Positions 45,995-54,863 of a DNA stretch of 64,000 nt are shown here, in pieces; position 1 is the stretch's first letter, and each line of letters starts with the position of its first letter. The notes beneath the pieces were generated by a model, which did no database searches, was not told the origin of the DNA, and was given only the letters and a program-made list of their open reading frames with translations. The position numbers were made by a program, and so were the translations under genes. The DNA is from Candidatus Saccharibacteria bacterium UBA6224 (GTDB lineage Bacteria > Patescibacteriota > Saccharimonadia > Saccharimonadales > UBA4665), in assembly GCA_002441585.1 (NCBI GenBank), contig DJWS01000009.1:173930-237929 (forward strand). The letters run 5' to 3'.

Positions 45995-46607
45995 GCTCGG
46001 CTGGGCGGCAATTCTGATTGCTGCCATCGTCTTCCTGGTGGTCCTTGCGACTCGTCCAGGTCAAGCGCCAGAGGCTTCGTCACCACCCGTGGCGACACCA
46101 ACCAGCGCACCGTCTAGCACGTCGGCTTCGGTCCCCGCGCCAGCGGCGACGGCTGAGACCTCCCCTGCACCCGCAGAGGATTTGTCCCAGCTCAAGCAGC
46201 AGGCCGTCAGGATCGTGGAGGCGTACTACCACATCGATGTCTCTGACACGACAGAGAGTCGGCTCGCCGCCGTCACTCAGCTCGTGCCGCTCGAGAACAT
46301 CGACAACCCCGGCAATTTCGGCATCGGTTACACCTCGTGCTGGGATCACGCACGTCTGGAAAACCAGCTCAAGGAGCGGGCTACGGTCTCGACCGGGTCC
46401 ATCACCACCGAGCGGGTCCAGACGGACGTGACAATCCTGCACATGCAGGTGCCCGGCGTCGTCCGTCAGTACCTACCGAGCGGGGAACCGTTCAGGGGCA
46501 CTCAGTGCTCTCCCGGCGAGTACGCCTTCGTGGCGACATTCGACTGGAGGCTGACGGAGTCCGGCTGGGTCCTGGACAACTTCGGGAATCCCGGTGATCT
46601 CCGATGA
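45984..46607 (+). CDS. Single-pass membrane protein, VirB8/TcpC-like candidate
   Basis: 207 aa from a TTG at 45984, chosen because AGGAGG lies 8 nt upstream (an in-frame GTG overlaps that site). One N-terminal helix (about 5-23), a 45-residue Ser/Pro/Ala linker, then an extracytoplasmic domain with two Cys and an NTF2-like strand pattern (VTILHMQVPGVVRQYL, YAFVATFDWRL). Topology and gene position fit VirB8/TcpC. It overlaps the ATPase gene by 11 nt and the hydrolase gene by 4 nt. Confidence 0.62.
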   Translation: MKLKLGWAAILIAAIVFLVVLATRPGQAPEASSPPVATPTSAPSSTSASVPAPAATAETSPAPAEDLSQLKQQAVRIVEAYYHIDVSDTTESRLAAVTQLVPLENIDNPGNFGIGYTSCWDHARLENQLKERATVSTGSITTERVQTDVTILHMQVPGVVRQYLPSGEPFRGTQCSPGEYAFVATFDWRLTESGWVLDNFGNPGDLR

Positions 46608-48193
46608 GCGCCTCAGGCAAGGGCGGGGGTCTGCGAAAACTAGTCGCGATCCTGTTGGTGCCGGTCTTCGGCATCATCGCCCTGATGTTCTCGATCGTCA
46701 TGATCGTCTCGTCGGCCCAGGCCGAGTGCGCTACCCAAACGGGTGCCGACACTTCTGCCGACTCAGTCCCGACGGTCCCGCCGAACACTGACCTGTTCAA
46801 CGCGATCAAGATTGTGACCAAGGGTGAGCCTCGGCTTGCTCTGTCACATTTCATGACGACGTACCTCGAGAGCAAGTGGGGCGTACGTGTCGTGGCGGGC
46901 GGAGCCTATGGCAACTACCAGATTCAGAACCCTGGTATGTCGCCTGGACCCAACCCCCACATCACCGTCGAGCAGGCACTCGACCCGGCCTACGCGGCCC
47001 GCTACATGGCACCGCGGTACGTCGCAGCCATGCGCCGCGTCGACCCGAAGCTGTGGAGTACGGACCCGCAAGGGGCCGCCGAATTGGTGGGATACGGAGC
47101 CGAGAGGCCTCGTGTCATCTACCACACGCCACCGCGAATCGTTAACGGCGTGAACGTCGGCGGTCAGGGCCCTCAGGCTGTGCACACGGCCTACGTCAAG
47201 TCGATCCAGCAGATGCAGAGGATGGGCATCAGCATCAGCTTCAGCATCGAAAACTTCACCCCCCTCGTGGAGGCGGACGGATCGACCAACCCGGGCTCGC
47301 CCAACGTTGCCAACGTTGCAAGCACACCCGACCTCTGTAACCCCTACCAGATGATCACGGCAAACCTGAGCAGCGCAGCGACCGTCATCCAGGCGGCCGA
47401 GGCCTACCTAGGCTACCCGTACGTCTTCAAAGGCGGCAACATCAACGGCCCAACGCAGTCTCCCATCGCAACCGGAGACAGCGGTCACGTCGGTTTCGAC
47501 GACAGTGGGCTAACGCAGTACGCTTACCACAAGGCCGGGATCAACATTCCTCGCACCGCTTCGGCGCAGTACGAGAATTACCCGGGCTACCAGCGCAAGC
47601 TGGGTGATGAGCAAGCTGGCGATCTGGTGTTCTTCGGCGACAGCCGCGGCATCTCGCATGTCGGGATCGTCGTTGATCCGGAGAAACACACCATGATCAA
47701 CGCGCCTCGATCTGGCCTCAATATCCAGTACGAGTCGTACCGTGACGGCTCCCTCGTGGGGTTCGTCCACCTGCTCCCCGACAACCAGCCGGTCGTCACT
47801 GGGATCAGTCTGATCGGACCGGAGGGATTCCCCGGCGGACAGTGCGGAGTCTACGTCTCCTACATCGTGCGTCGGCATATCCCGAACTTCCCGTCCGCGA
47901 GCATGGGGTACTACGGAAAGGACTTCGCGTCCAACCTCGGTCGGGCGCCGTTCAATTTCCGTGTTGACAACCGACCCGCCATCCGGGCAGTTGTTTCCTT
48001 CCCCCCCAGGCTCAGCGACCCCAGAGGAGTTGCTGGCCACGTCGCCATCGTTTCGGGGATTTACTCGAACGGTGACATCCTGGTCGAAGAGGCCAACTGG
48101 ACCGTAGATGAAGGCTACGGCACTCACGTTGTGAAGGCATCCATCGTACCACAACTGACCTACGCGCACACCGAGGTCAGGTGGCGAGATTGA
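46604..48193 (+). CDS. VirB1-like wall hydrolase: lysozyme-like + NlpC/P60 (inactive) + CHAP
   Basis: 529 aa. Membrane anchor at 12-38. A lysozyme/transglycosylase-like domain at about 60-200 with YLESKW (Glu89) and GNYQI. An NlpC/P60 domain at about 258-392 has the catalytic context FDDSGL (298-303), where the family has FDCSGL, so the nucleophile is Asp300. The His in SHVGIV (351-356) is kept. A CHAP-type domain at about 405-520 has Cys414 (GGQCGVYV) and His479 (GHVAIV). It probably opens peptidoglycan for the secretion apparatus. Loss of the NlpC cysteine suggests that this domain only binds. Last gene of the operon. Confidence 0.82.
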   Translation: MSASGKGGGLRKLVAILLVPVFGIIALMFSIVMIVSSAQAECATQTGADTSADSVPTVPPNTDLFNAIKIVTKGEPRLALSHFMTTYLESKWGVRVVAGGAYGNYQIQNPGMSPGPNPHITVEQALDPAYAARYMAPRYVAAMRRVDPKLWSTDPQGAAELVGYGAERPRVIYHTPPRIVNGVNVGGQGPQAVHTAYVKSIQQMQRMGISISFSIENFTPLVEADGSTNPGSPNVANVASTPDLCNPYQMITANLSSAATVIQAAEAYLGYPYVFKGGNINGPTQSPIATGDSGHVGFDDSGLTQYAYHKAGINIPRTASAQYENYPGYQRKLGDEQAGDLVFFGDSRGISHVGIVVDPEKHTMINAPRSGLNIQYESYRDGSLVGFVHLLPDNQPVVTGISLIGPEGFPGGQCGVYVSYIVRRHIPNFPSASMGYYGKDFASNLGRAPFNFRVDNRPAIRAVVSFPPRLSDPRGVAGHVAIVSGIYSNGDILVEEANWTVDEGYGTHVVKASIVPQLTYAHTEVRWRD

Positions 48194-48456
48194 AAGGAGA
48201 ACGCATCAGTTCTTGTGGGAACGTGCCCATTTCGGCACACAGTACCTATGAACTGCAGGAGACCGTCGTCTTCTGTGAGCCAGCAATGGTAAGATACGGC
48301 CCGCCGGTCCGTGATTCCTCATTACGAGGCTATCAAAACCGGCAACAACCCAGTGGCTTAGCCATACAATCTGAGCCCCTAGGTAGTTTCAGCCTCTCCT
48401 CGCCGAACCATCGCCGTGCCGCCCTCAACCGTAAGGTGTTTGCTATGATATATTCG

Positions 48457-48720
48457 ATGAAACTCATTAGATATTTCTTCGCCGACAAGAACGGCAAAAT
48501 GGTGCTGGCACAGAAGCCAAACGTACCACTCCTTGCCTGGGCAGTATTATTGCTGTTATCAAAGCTTTTACCTCCAGGCGGTTGGCAATCATGGGCAGGC
48601 TATATCAGCACCGCCTCGCTTGTCATATGGGCAGTTCTGGAGGTGGGGTGGGGAGTGACCCCATTCCGGCGCACACTTGGTACGGTCGTACTGGGCATCG
48701 TTGCACTGAGAGTATTCTGA
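48457..48720 (+). CDS. Small membrane protein
   Basis: 87 aa with hydrophobic segments at about 21-37 and 44-83; starts MKLIRYFFADKNGKM. Start at 48457 because TATGAT (48444-48449) ends 7 nt before it. The long in-frame stretch upstream to 48181 is low-quality and spans the island edge. Codon style is that of the chromosome. Function unknown. The 263 bp between the secretion operon and this gene hold an orphan Shine-Dalgarno and no clear gene. Confidence 0.7.
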   Translation: MKLIRYFFADKNGKMVLAQKPNVPLLAWAVLLLLSKLLPPGGWQSWAGYISTASLVIWAVLEVGWGVTPFRRTLGTVVLGIVALRVF

Positions 48721-48838
48721 CCCGGCCTAGCCCAAAATAATTTGGGCAGCGGTAAAAGACAGACAACCGGTATGTTTGTGGCAACGTGTATACATTAGGA
48801 TGGCGAGATTTACAGATTCGCGCTAGAATGTCCATATT

Positions 48839-49351
48839 ATGTCAATGCTAGAGGTCATTACGCCGCAGCCAGACTTCCCCAGAGTTGATCTGACCGAAGA
48901 AAACGCCGAGTACCTCACACTGGTCATGGCCAATCATGGCGTATTGCAGAGTGGCCATATGGTCGCCGAAACGACCCATCCCATATTTCCAGCGACCCAT
49001 TCGGCGCTGACAGTTGCGACAGAACATCTATTCGATCGTCCTGAAAACCTACGCGCCATCGAGTTCGGCATAAGAGGGCTAGAGGCCATCACTCTGTTCG
49101 TCCTAGCAAATCCACTCGAGCCCGAGCTGAAAGAGCTCAAGAGCAATATCGTCAATATCATGAAGCCGAGTAACATTGCTGGTGTCTACGGCTACTTCGA
49201 GAGGGTCCACGAAGAATTCTTGCACGAAACACCCCGCACTGCTGCCGTCATTGCCGAAAGTGCCGCCAGGTACATCGGTAGCCAGGCAAATCTTGCCGTT
49301 TTTGGCGGCGCTGTGGCCCGGCAATTTGAACTCGACAACGCCAAAGACTAG
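48839..49351 (+). CDS. Hypothetical 170-aa protein
   Basis: No family recognised. Predicted mostly helical and soluble (ENLRAIEFGIRGLEAITLFV, EPELKELKSNIVNIM), with no signal peptide. TAGAAT is 9 nt before the ATG, no Shine-Dalgarno. Convergent with zwf, 47 nt away. Confidence 0.72.
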   Translation: MSMLEVITPQPDFPRVDLTEENAEYLTLVMANHGVLQSGHMVAETTHPIFPATHSALTVATEHLFDRPENLRAIEFGIRGLEAITLFVLANPLEPELKELKSNIVNIMKPSNIAGVYGYFERVHEEFLHETPRTAAVIAESAARYIGSQANLAVFGGAVARQFELDNAKD

Positions 49352-49398
49352 CGGAACATCGAAAATCAGGAGCAGATAGTTGCCGTGGCTTGTCCCGA

Positions 49399-50841
49399 CT
49401 ATTGCGAGGTATCGGACGAGGTCAAGGCCGCAAGGTCGGGGCCTTCAGAGCCCTTGGCGTAAATCTGGAGGCCATCACCACTAGACGACCAAGCGTCAAG
49501 CACTGGCTGCAAAATGCGCCAGGCACTCATGACCTCATCGCTGGTAGCAAACAGGGTATTATCCCCGCGAATAGCGTCGACCAGGACGCGCTCATAGGCG
49601 TCAGGGTGGCCATGGCTATCGAATGTCTGCTGATAGCTGAACTTCATCGGAGCAACCTGCAGGGTGCGGTCATAACCAGGCTTTTTGACCCACAACTTCA
49701 CCACGATACTTTCGTCGGGCTGGATATAAAACACCAATTCGTTGGTGTGGTTGTGATCCTCAGCCTTGGGCTTGAACTCCACCGCTATGCAGGTCTGCTT
49801 GGCGGCCAGACCCTTGCCGGTCCGGATATAAATCGGCACGCCTTGCCAGCGCACATCGCGTGAATACAATTTGATGGCCGCATAGGTTTCGACCCACGAG
49901 GTAGCACTGCCGACCTCGGCCTTGTAGCCCTCGTACTGGCCGCGCACTGCGCGCTCATTCATATGGTCGGCCGGTACCGGCTCGATGCTGTCGAGCACGT
50001 GCTGGCGGCAGGCGTGGATGTCATCGCCATCGGTAATATCGCGCGGGCGGTCCATCATGATAACCGACATCACGTGCAGCAAATGGCTCTGTATCAAATC
50101 ACGCATGGCTCCGACTTGCTCATAAAAATTCGCCCGCCCCTCGATATCAAGTTTTTCGTCGGCCGTGATAGTTATCGATTTGATGTGATGATTGTCCCAA
50201 ATGTCTTCGAAGATTGGGTTGCGAAAACGGAAGGTAACTAAGTTTTGCACGGTTTCTTTGGCCAGGTAGTGATCGATGCGAAACAATTGCTTTTCGTGAA
50301 AGTAGCGCCTGGTGGCGGCTATCAATTCTTCGGCCGTCGTCATGTCAAAACCGAATGGCTTTTCCAGCAACAAGTGGCTCAGCACACCGTGTTTATCGCA
50401 GCCACGCTGCAGACCACTTTCACCGAGGTGCCGAATAATCGATGCCGAAATTTGTGGCGGTATCGCCAAATAATACAGCCGCGTCATGCAAATATTGGAC
50501 TTGTCCTCGATATCGTCCATGTACTGCTTGAGCGCTGGATAGCCGTCTGGTTCGGCGGCATTCATATGATACAGTTCGATTTTTTTGGCCAGCCTATGCA
50601 TCACCTCGTTGTCCACGCGGCCATCCGAGCTACGAATGCCGGCTTTGGCGTCTTCGAGTAAATCGGCGAGGTCGAATGGCCGTCGGGTCACGCCAAGTAT
50701 TCGTGTCTGATCGTGCAACAGACCATTTTTTTCCAGTTCATACAGGGAGGGCAATAACTTGCGCTTTGACAAATCCCCAGTCACACCGAAAATGACGATC
50801 GTTGCCGCGGCCAATTCTAGGTGAAAATCGGTATTATCCAT
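49399..50841 (-). CDS. zwf: Glucose-6-phosphate 1-dehydrogenase
   Basis: 480-aa enzyme oxidising glucose 6-phosphate to 6-phosphogluconolactone with NADP+. Nucleotide motif VIFGVTGDLSKRKLLPSLY near the N-terminus, EKPFG, and the active-site RIDHYLAKETVQNL (family RIDHYLGKE, with Gly replaced by Ala). Third gene of pgl-gnd-zwf; the start lies 3 nt after the gnd stop, so translation is coupled. Confidence 0.96.
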   Translation of the reverse strand: MDNTDFHLELAAATIVIFGVTGDLSKRKLLPSLYELEKNGLLHDQTRILGVTRRPFDLADLLEDAKAGIRSSDGRVDNEVMHRLAKKIELYHMNAAEPDGYPALKQYMDDIEDKSNICMTRLYYLAIPPQISASIIRHLGESGLQRGCDKHGVLSHLLLEKPFGFDMTTAEELIAATRRYFHEKQLFRIDHYLAKETVQNLVTFRFRNPIFEDIWDNHHIKSITITADEKLDIEGRANFYEQVGAMRDLIQSHLLHVMSVIMMDRPRDITDGDDIHACRQHVLDSIEPVPADHMNERAVRGQYEGYKAEVGSATSWVETYAAIKLYSRDVRWQGVPIYIRTGKGLAAKQTCIAVEFKPKAEDHNHTNELVFYIQPDESIVVKLWVKKPGYDRTLQVAPMKFSYQQTFDSHGHPDAYERVLVDAIRGDNTLFATSDEVMSAWRILQPVLDAWSSSGDGLQIYAKGSEGPDLAALTSSDTSQ

Positions 50842-50844
50842 GGC

Positions 50845-51753
50845 TTATTCTTTGGTATTAACCGGATGCCCACCAAATTTGTTACGTAATTCTGCCAGCA
50901 GCTGCGTAGCGTAGTTTGTGTCGCCTTGTTGGGAGTTAATCCGCACGTCCAATGCCGCCCGGATAGCCGGCAATTCTATTTGCGAGGCCTCGGCCGTCTC
51001 GAGCGACCACCGAGCTTCACCGGAATCGACAACCTTACCACTAGCCGCGCTCAGCGACTGATCGGCCTCCATGATTTCGGCCACCAGGCCGTTGAGCGTG
51101 CTTTCGATAACGCTAGACTTTTGCCAGATGGCACCGACCTTAGCCAGATCAAGCTGTTGGTATGGACCCTCTCGCAGCAAACGATAGCCCTCGGCCAAGC
51201 TCTCCATCATGCCGTATTCGATGGCGTTATGAACCATCTTGACGTAATGGCCGGAGCCAGCGCGGCCAAAATAATCATGACCACCACGTGAGCCTGCTAG
51301 CGCATCGAGAATCGGCGTGATAATTCCATACGATGCCGCGCTGCCGCCGACCATCATGGAAAATCCATTAACGATGCCCAGCACACCGCCGCTGACACCC
51401 ACATCGACGAATTCGACGCCTTTGTGGGCGGCCAGCTCGGCGTGCTTTTGAGTTTCACGGAAGTCCGTGTTGCCACCGTCTATCAGCAAGCTGCCGGCCG
51501 GCAACACCTCGAGCCAGGCATCCACTTCGGCACTGACGAATGTCGCCGGAATCATCAACCACACCACCACCGGCTCATCACCGAACTTTTCGACGGCCGA
51601 CTGCCGATCATTAACCGGCACTGCACCGAAGGCCGCCGCCGCTGCCACCGCTTCCGGGTTAGGGTCGAGGGCAATCACCCGGTGCCCGGCCTGAGCGATC
51701 AAGTTGGCCAATTGACTCCCCATCTTACCAAGTCCAACAATAGCAATGGTCAT
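50845..51753 (-). CDS. gnd: 6-phosphogluconate dehydrogenase, short (decarboxylating) form
   Basis: 302-aa enzyme of the short 6PGDH family (usual full-length enzymes are near 470 aa). N-terminal GLGKMGSQLANLIAQAGH nucleotide fold, then IDGGNTDFRETQ and GSGHYVKMVHNAIEYGMM with the catalytic Lys and Asn. Short forms often prefer NAD+; the cofactor cannot be fixed from sequence alone. AAAGGA precedes the start. Middle gene of the pentose phosphate operon. Confidence 0.94.
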   Translation of the reverse strand: MTIAIVGLGKMGSQLANLIAQAGHRVIALDPNPEAVAAAAAFGAVPVNDRQSAVEKFGDEPVVVWLMIPATFVSAEVDAWLEVLPAGSLLIDGGNTDFRETQKHAELAAHKGVEFVDVGVSGGVLGIVNGFSMMVGGSAASYGIITPILDALAGSRGGHDYFGRAGSGHYVKMVHNAIEYGMMESLAEGYRLLREGPYQQLDLAKVGAIWQKSSVIESTLNGLVAEIMEADQSLSAASGKVVDSGEARWSLETAEASQIELPAIRAALDVRINSQQGDTNYATQLLAELRNKFGGHPVNTKE

Positions 51754-51765
51754 ACGGATTCCTTT

Positions 51766-52431
51766 CTACACTTCTAGTAAGTCATTATAAATAGTACTGT
51801 CGGGAATGTCGCACAAAACACCGACCGGAAAGTCGACAAGTGGCGTATCAGTTGCGTTACTCAGTTTTTCGATCACCGGTCGCTTGGCTTCGCCATAGGC
51901 GAACGCCTTAGCAATCGTGACGCGCCTTAGGGCCTTGAATGTCAGCGTCAGGCGGGTAAAGTCTTCGGCCTGATAGCCGGCGACTAATTCCTCGCTCGTG
52001 GCCGCAGCAGAATTGGGTTTGATGCCGGCAATATGCCCATCGGCGCCAAATCCAAACTGGCCAAAGATGCAGTCGGCGCGGTCAAACTCACGCCGGACAA
52101 TCTCAGCGTAGGCCGCTGCCGTTGCTTGAAGATCCTGCGTGTCAGACGTCAGCATGGGATAGGCAGTAGCTTGGCCCACCACGAAGCCAGCTTCATGCAG
52201 TTGCAGCCAGTTGCAATCCGGGCTGCTGAGCGGCACGAAGCGTTCGTCGGTTTGCATGATGGTGAGTTTGTCAGTCAGTGATTGGTCGAGTAACCGCGAG
52301 GCTGCCGCGCTCACCGGTACATTGCTGCCACCCGGTACGAGCCAGATTACTGATTGGTATTTACTTAGCGCCGCATTCAGGTCTTTAGCCAACTGCTCGG
52401 CCAACCCGGTCGTTTGGATGACAAGTCTCAT
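51766..52431 (-). CDS. pgl: 6-phosphogluconolactonase (DevB/SOL family)
   Basis: 221-aa lactonase that hydrolyses 6-phosphogluconolactone. Family blocks WLVPGGSNVP, MQTDERFVPLSSPDCN and the active-site GFGADGHIAGIKPNS (family GxGxDGHxASLFPG). First gene of the operon; a CATACT box is 6 nt before the ATG. With gnd and zwf it completes the oxidative branch from glucose 6-phosphate to ribulose 5-phosphate. Confidence 0.94.
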   Translation of the reverse strand: MRLVIQTTGLAEQLAKDLNAALSKYQSVIWLVPGGSNVPVSAAASRLLDQSLTDKLTIMQTDERFVPLSSPDCNWLQLHEAGFVVGQATAYPMLTSDTQDLQATAAAYAEIVRREFDRADCIFGQFGFGADGHIAGIKPNSAAATSEELVAGYQAEDFTRLTLTFKALRRVTIAKAFAYGEAKRPVIEKLSNATDTPLVDFPVGVLCDIPDSTIYNDLLEV

Positions 52432-52488
52432 ACACCTAGTATGTCACTAGCGCAATCACAACGCCAGGGGAGCTGATAAACTAAGCAT

Positions 52489-53490
52489 ATGAGCAAGGGA
52501 CCAATCATAGGGGTGAATTTGGGCGGATGGCTGGTACTAGAGAAGTGGATCACGCCAAGTCTGTTCATGGGCACCCAGGCGCAAGATGAGTTCACCTTTT
52601 GCCAAGAGGCGAATGCCGAACAGCTGCAGCGACTTGAACTATTTCGGGATAGCTTCATTACCCAGGCAGATTTCGAATGGCTGGCCAGCCATGGCGTACA
52701 GGCGGTGCGATTGCCAGTCGGATATTGGATGTTTGACGATGCCGCGCCCTTTCAACCGACCGTAAAGTACGTGGACAGGGCATTTGAGTGGGCAAAAATG
52801 ACCGGCCTGAAAGTATTGTTAGACCTGCACGGGGCGCCCGGTTCACAAAACGGCAATGACCACAGTGGACGCATTGGCCCGATTGACTGGGCCACCAGCC
52901 CAGCCAACATCACAACAACACTAGAAGTCATTCAAAAGCTGGCCAAGCGTTACGGACACCACAAGCAATTGCTCGGCATATCGCTACTTAACGAGCCCTC
53001 GCCACAGCTACCCAAAAGCACTTTGTTAAGTTATTACCATCAGGCCTACGTTATTATCCGAGAAGCCTGCGGCGAGGACGCGTGGGTGGTCTACAACGAC
53101 GGCTACGCACCATCGCGCTGGCGCCGGGAATTACCGCGCAGCAAATTCCAGAACGTATATATAGACATGCACCACTACCAGGTTTTCTCGCCGCTAGACA
53201 AGCGATTGCCGCCCTGGCTTAATCTGTTACGCACTCGATTCCAGTTGCCATACGCCATCTCCTGTCACCGGCGATATCACCCGGTCATCATCGGTGAATG
53301 GAGCCTGACCCTGAGCGGAATCAAGCCCGAAAAAAACTCGCCTGCCAAAAGGCTACGCATACAGCGCACTTACGGCCGGCTTCAAACCAAGGCCTATCAA
53401 AAGACCGCTGCCTCGTTCTTTTGGACATACCGAACGGAATCGGGAGGCGGCTGGAGCTTCCGGGACTGCCTGGAAAAGCAATTATTGTAA
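52489..53490 (+). CDS. GH5 family glucanase (exo-beta-1,3-glucanase-like), no signal peptide
   Basis: 333-aa TIM-barrel hydrolase. Begins GVNLGGWLVLEKWITPSLF, a block typical of GH5 exo-1,3-glucanases. HGVQAVRLPVGYW and LLDLHGAPGSQNG follow; the acid/base Glu is in GISLLNEPSP and the nucleophile in VIIGEWSLTL. No signal peptide or anchor is present, so it should act in the cytoplasm or leave by another route. TAAACT is 6 nt before the ATG. Substrate is inferred from family resemblance. Confidence 0.9.
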   Translation: MSKGPIIGVNLGGWLVLEKWITPSLFMGTQAQDEFTFCQEANAEQLQRLELFRDSFITQADFEWLASHGVQAVRLPVGYWMFDDAAPFQPTVKYVDRAFEWAKMTGLKVLLDLHGAPGSQNGNDHSGRIGPIDWATSPANITTTLEVIQKLAKRYGHHKQLLGISLLNEPSPQLPKSTLLSYYHQAYVIIREACGEDAWVVYNDGYAPSRWRRELPRSKFQNVYIDMHHYQVFSPLDKRLPPWLNLLRTRFQLPYAISCHRRYHPVIIGEWSLTLSGIKPEKNSPAKRLRIQRTYGRLQTKAYQKTAASFFWTYRTESGGGWSFRDCLEKQLL

Positions 53491-53551
53491 CGAACAGCGC
53501 CAAGCATCAGCAATTTACTTCGGTCCATAAGTATGAGTTACTAATATTATC

Positions 53552-53944
53552 ATGAGTTACGATACTTCACACTCAGGCGAAAAGCCGCACTTTGCTATTG
53601 ATGACGTCGTCTATTTCCTCGTGGAAGCCAGAGCGGGCAACGACGGCGCCCGAAAACTACAGATCAGGAAAGGAACCGTCAGCGAGCCTCATCCCGAAGT
53701 CGTTAGTGATAAGCCGCGTGTCCGTACCTGGGAGAGTTTGGACGAGCCACCAAGTGGTATACGCGTGTTGTTAGCCAAAGATCCGGAAGAGTTGCTGACT
53801 AGCGAAGATGTCCTGTCCGTGGCCCGAGAGCAGGGCGAACACGCCGCTTCGGCCGACGAAGCAATCCGGGCAAACCACGACGAGCTAGCTATCGCCATCG
53901 GCACCACATTAATGTTCAGGGAAATCGACCAGCTCGGCGCCTAG
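53552..53944 (+). CDS. Hypothetical acidic 130-aa protein
   Basis: No family recognised. The N-terminal ~60 residues have a small beta pattern (FAIDDVVYFLVEARAG, KLQIRKGTVSE) such as an SH3- or KOW-like barrel; the C-terminal half is acidic and helical. It ends 9 nt before the dipeptidase gene and is likely cotranscribed. Confidence 0.68.
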   Translation: MSYDTSHSGEKPHFAIDDVVYFLVEARAGNDGARKLQIRKGTVSEPHPEVVSDKPRVRTWESLDEPPSGIRVLLAKDPEELLTSEDVLSVAREQGEHAASADEAIRANHDELAIAIGTTLMFREIDQLGA

Positions 53945-53953
53945 GGTGGATAC

Positions 53954-54811
53954 ATGAATCAGATACCAAACTTTACTGAGTTACGACAGCACAAGGCCGG
54001 ATATGACACTCGTTTTGAGATAGACACGGAGCATCCCTTGCACAACGACCCACTGGTCGACCCACGGGAGTTCGGCTTCGACGATGCCAGTAGTTATTAT
54101 TCCAGGCCCAACAACATGACTGGCGAAAGACTGCCCGGAGTACCGGACGCCCCATTAGCCCGGCTGGACGTCGTGCGCCGTCTGGTGGTGGCCGACCAAT
54201 TTCTGCGCACCGACACCGATGTCCGCGAAGCTCTCGGTAGTCCTGCACACATTCGTATAGATGACGCCTTGCGCCCACATGCGGTCCAACAATTTGCCTT
54301 CCACATAGCATGGCCAATGATAATCAAGCGCATGAACCCTGAAATGACAGACGATGAAGTCGCCGATGAAGTACCCAACTACTGCGCCAAACCGAGCGAT
54401 CACCCCACGCCCACGCCTCACATCACTGGCGGAGCGGTCGATGTAGCACTTATCAATCTCCAAACGGGCGAGGCATTCGACAGAGGTCACAAGGCTGGCA
54501 AAGTTAAAGGCACGGCCTATCCGGATTTTCACGAAGGTTACCACCTTAAGGCAGGCCAAAGCGATATCGTCGATTCGGATGAGCAAAGCCCGGTAATGCC
54601 CCCTCATAGCGAAGTCGTAATGGGCCGGCGGATTCTTTATCACGCCATGACCGAGGTTGCGGGTCTATACGTGAATCCCCAAGAAATATGGCACTACGGC
54701 AAGGGTGACCCATTGTCAGAGTATGTATCGGGTAGCAACAACCCGTATTACGGCATCGCCGAACTCCCCGAGTGGTACCTGGAAGAGATGTCCCGATTGC
54801 AGGCGCAGTAA
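53954..54811 (+). CDS. VanX-type D-alanyl-D-alanine dipeptidase (M15D)
   Basis: 285-aa zinc peptidase. The M15D elements are visible: RIDDALRPHAVQ (catalytic Arg region), HITGGAVDVAL (His and Asp zinc ligands of SxHxxGxAxD) and EIWHYGKGD (catalytic Glu and third ligand, family EWWH). No signal peptide, so it would act on cytoplasmic or imported dipeptide. It may recycle D-Ala-D-Ala from peptidoglycan. No Van regulatory genes are nearby, so a resistance role is not supported. Confidence 0.85.
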   Translation: MNQIPNFTELRQHKAGYDTRFEIDTEHPLHNDPLVDPREFGFDDASSYYSRPNNMTGERLPGVPDAPLARLDVVRRLVVADQFLRTDTDVREALGSPAHIRIDDALRPHAVQQFAFHIAWPMIIKRMNPEMTDDEVADEVPNYCAKPSDHPTPTPHITGGAVDVALINLQTGEAFDRGHKAGKVKGTAYPDFHEGYHLKAGQSDIVDSDEQSPVMPPHSEVVMGRRILYHAMTEVAGLYVNPQEIWHYGKGDPLSEYVSGSNNPYYGIAELPEWYLEEMSRLQAQ

Positions 54812-54863
54812 GACTCGAATAATTATCACTGTGATCTAGTCTCAGCCATGATACAATCCGGCC

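Larger units (their letters stand above)
37949..48200. mobile_element. G+C-rich island encoding a type IV secretion-like system
   Basis: Eight genes here share a codon style with heavy G/C at third positions, unlike the genes on either side. They form one functional set (MinD-like ATPase, pilin-like, VirB6-like, split VirB4, VirB8-like, VirB1-like). A large inverted repeat lies at the left edge (38012-38076) and an unused ribosome-binding site at the right edge. No integrase, relaxase, coupling ATPase or flanking direct repeats were found, so the exact limits and mobility are inferred. Confidence 0.5.

Noticed and set aside
38000..48200. Idea that the whole window is actinobacterial
   Set aside because: Only this island has the high-G+C codon style; flanking genes, leaderless promoters and gene content fit Saccharibacteria better.
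48181..48456. N-terminal extension of the 87-aa membrane protein
   Set aside because: The in-frame stretch spans the island border, has no ribosome site and lies upstream of a well-placed -10 box at 48444-48449.
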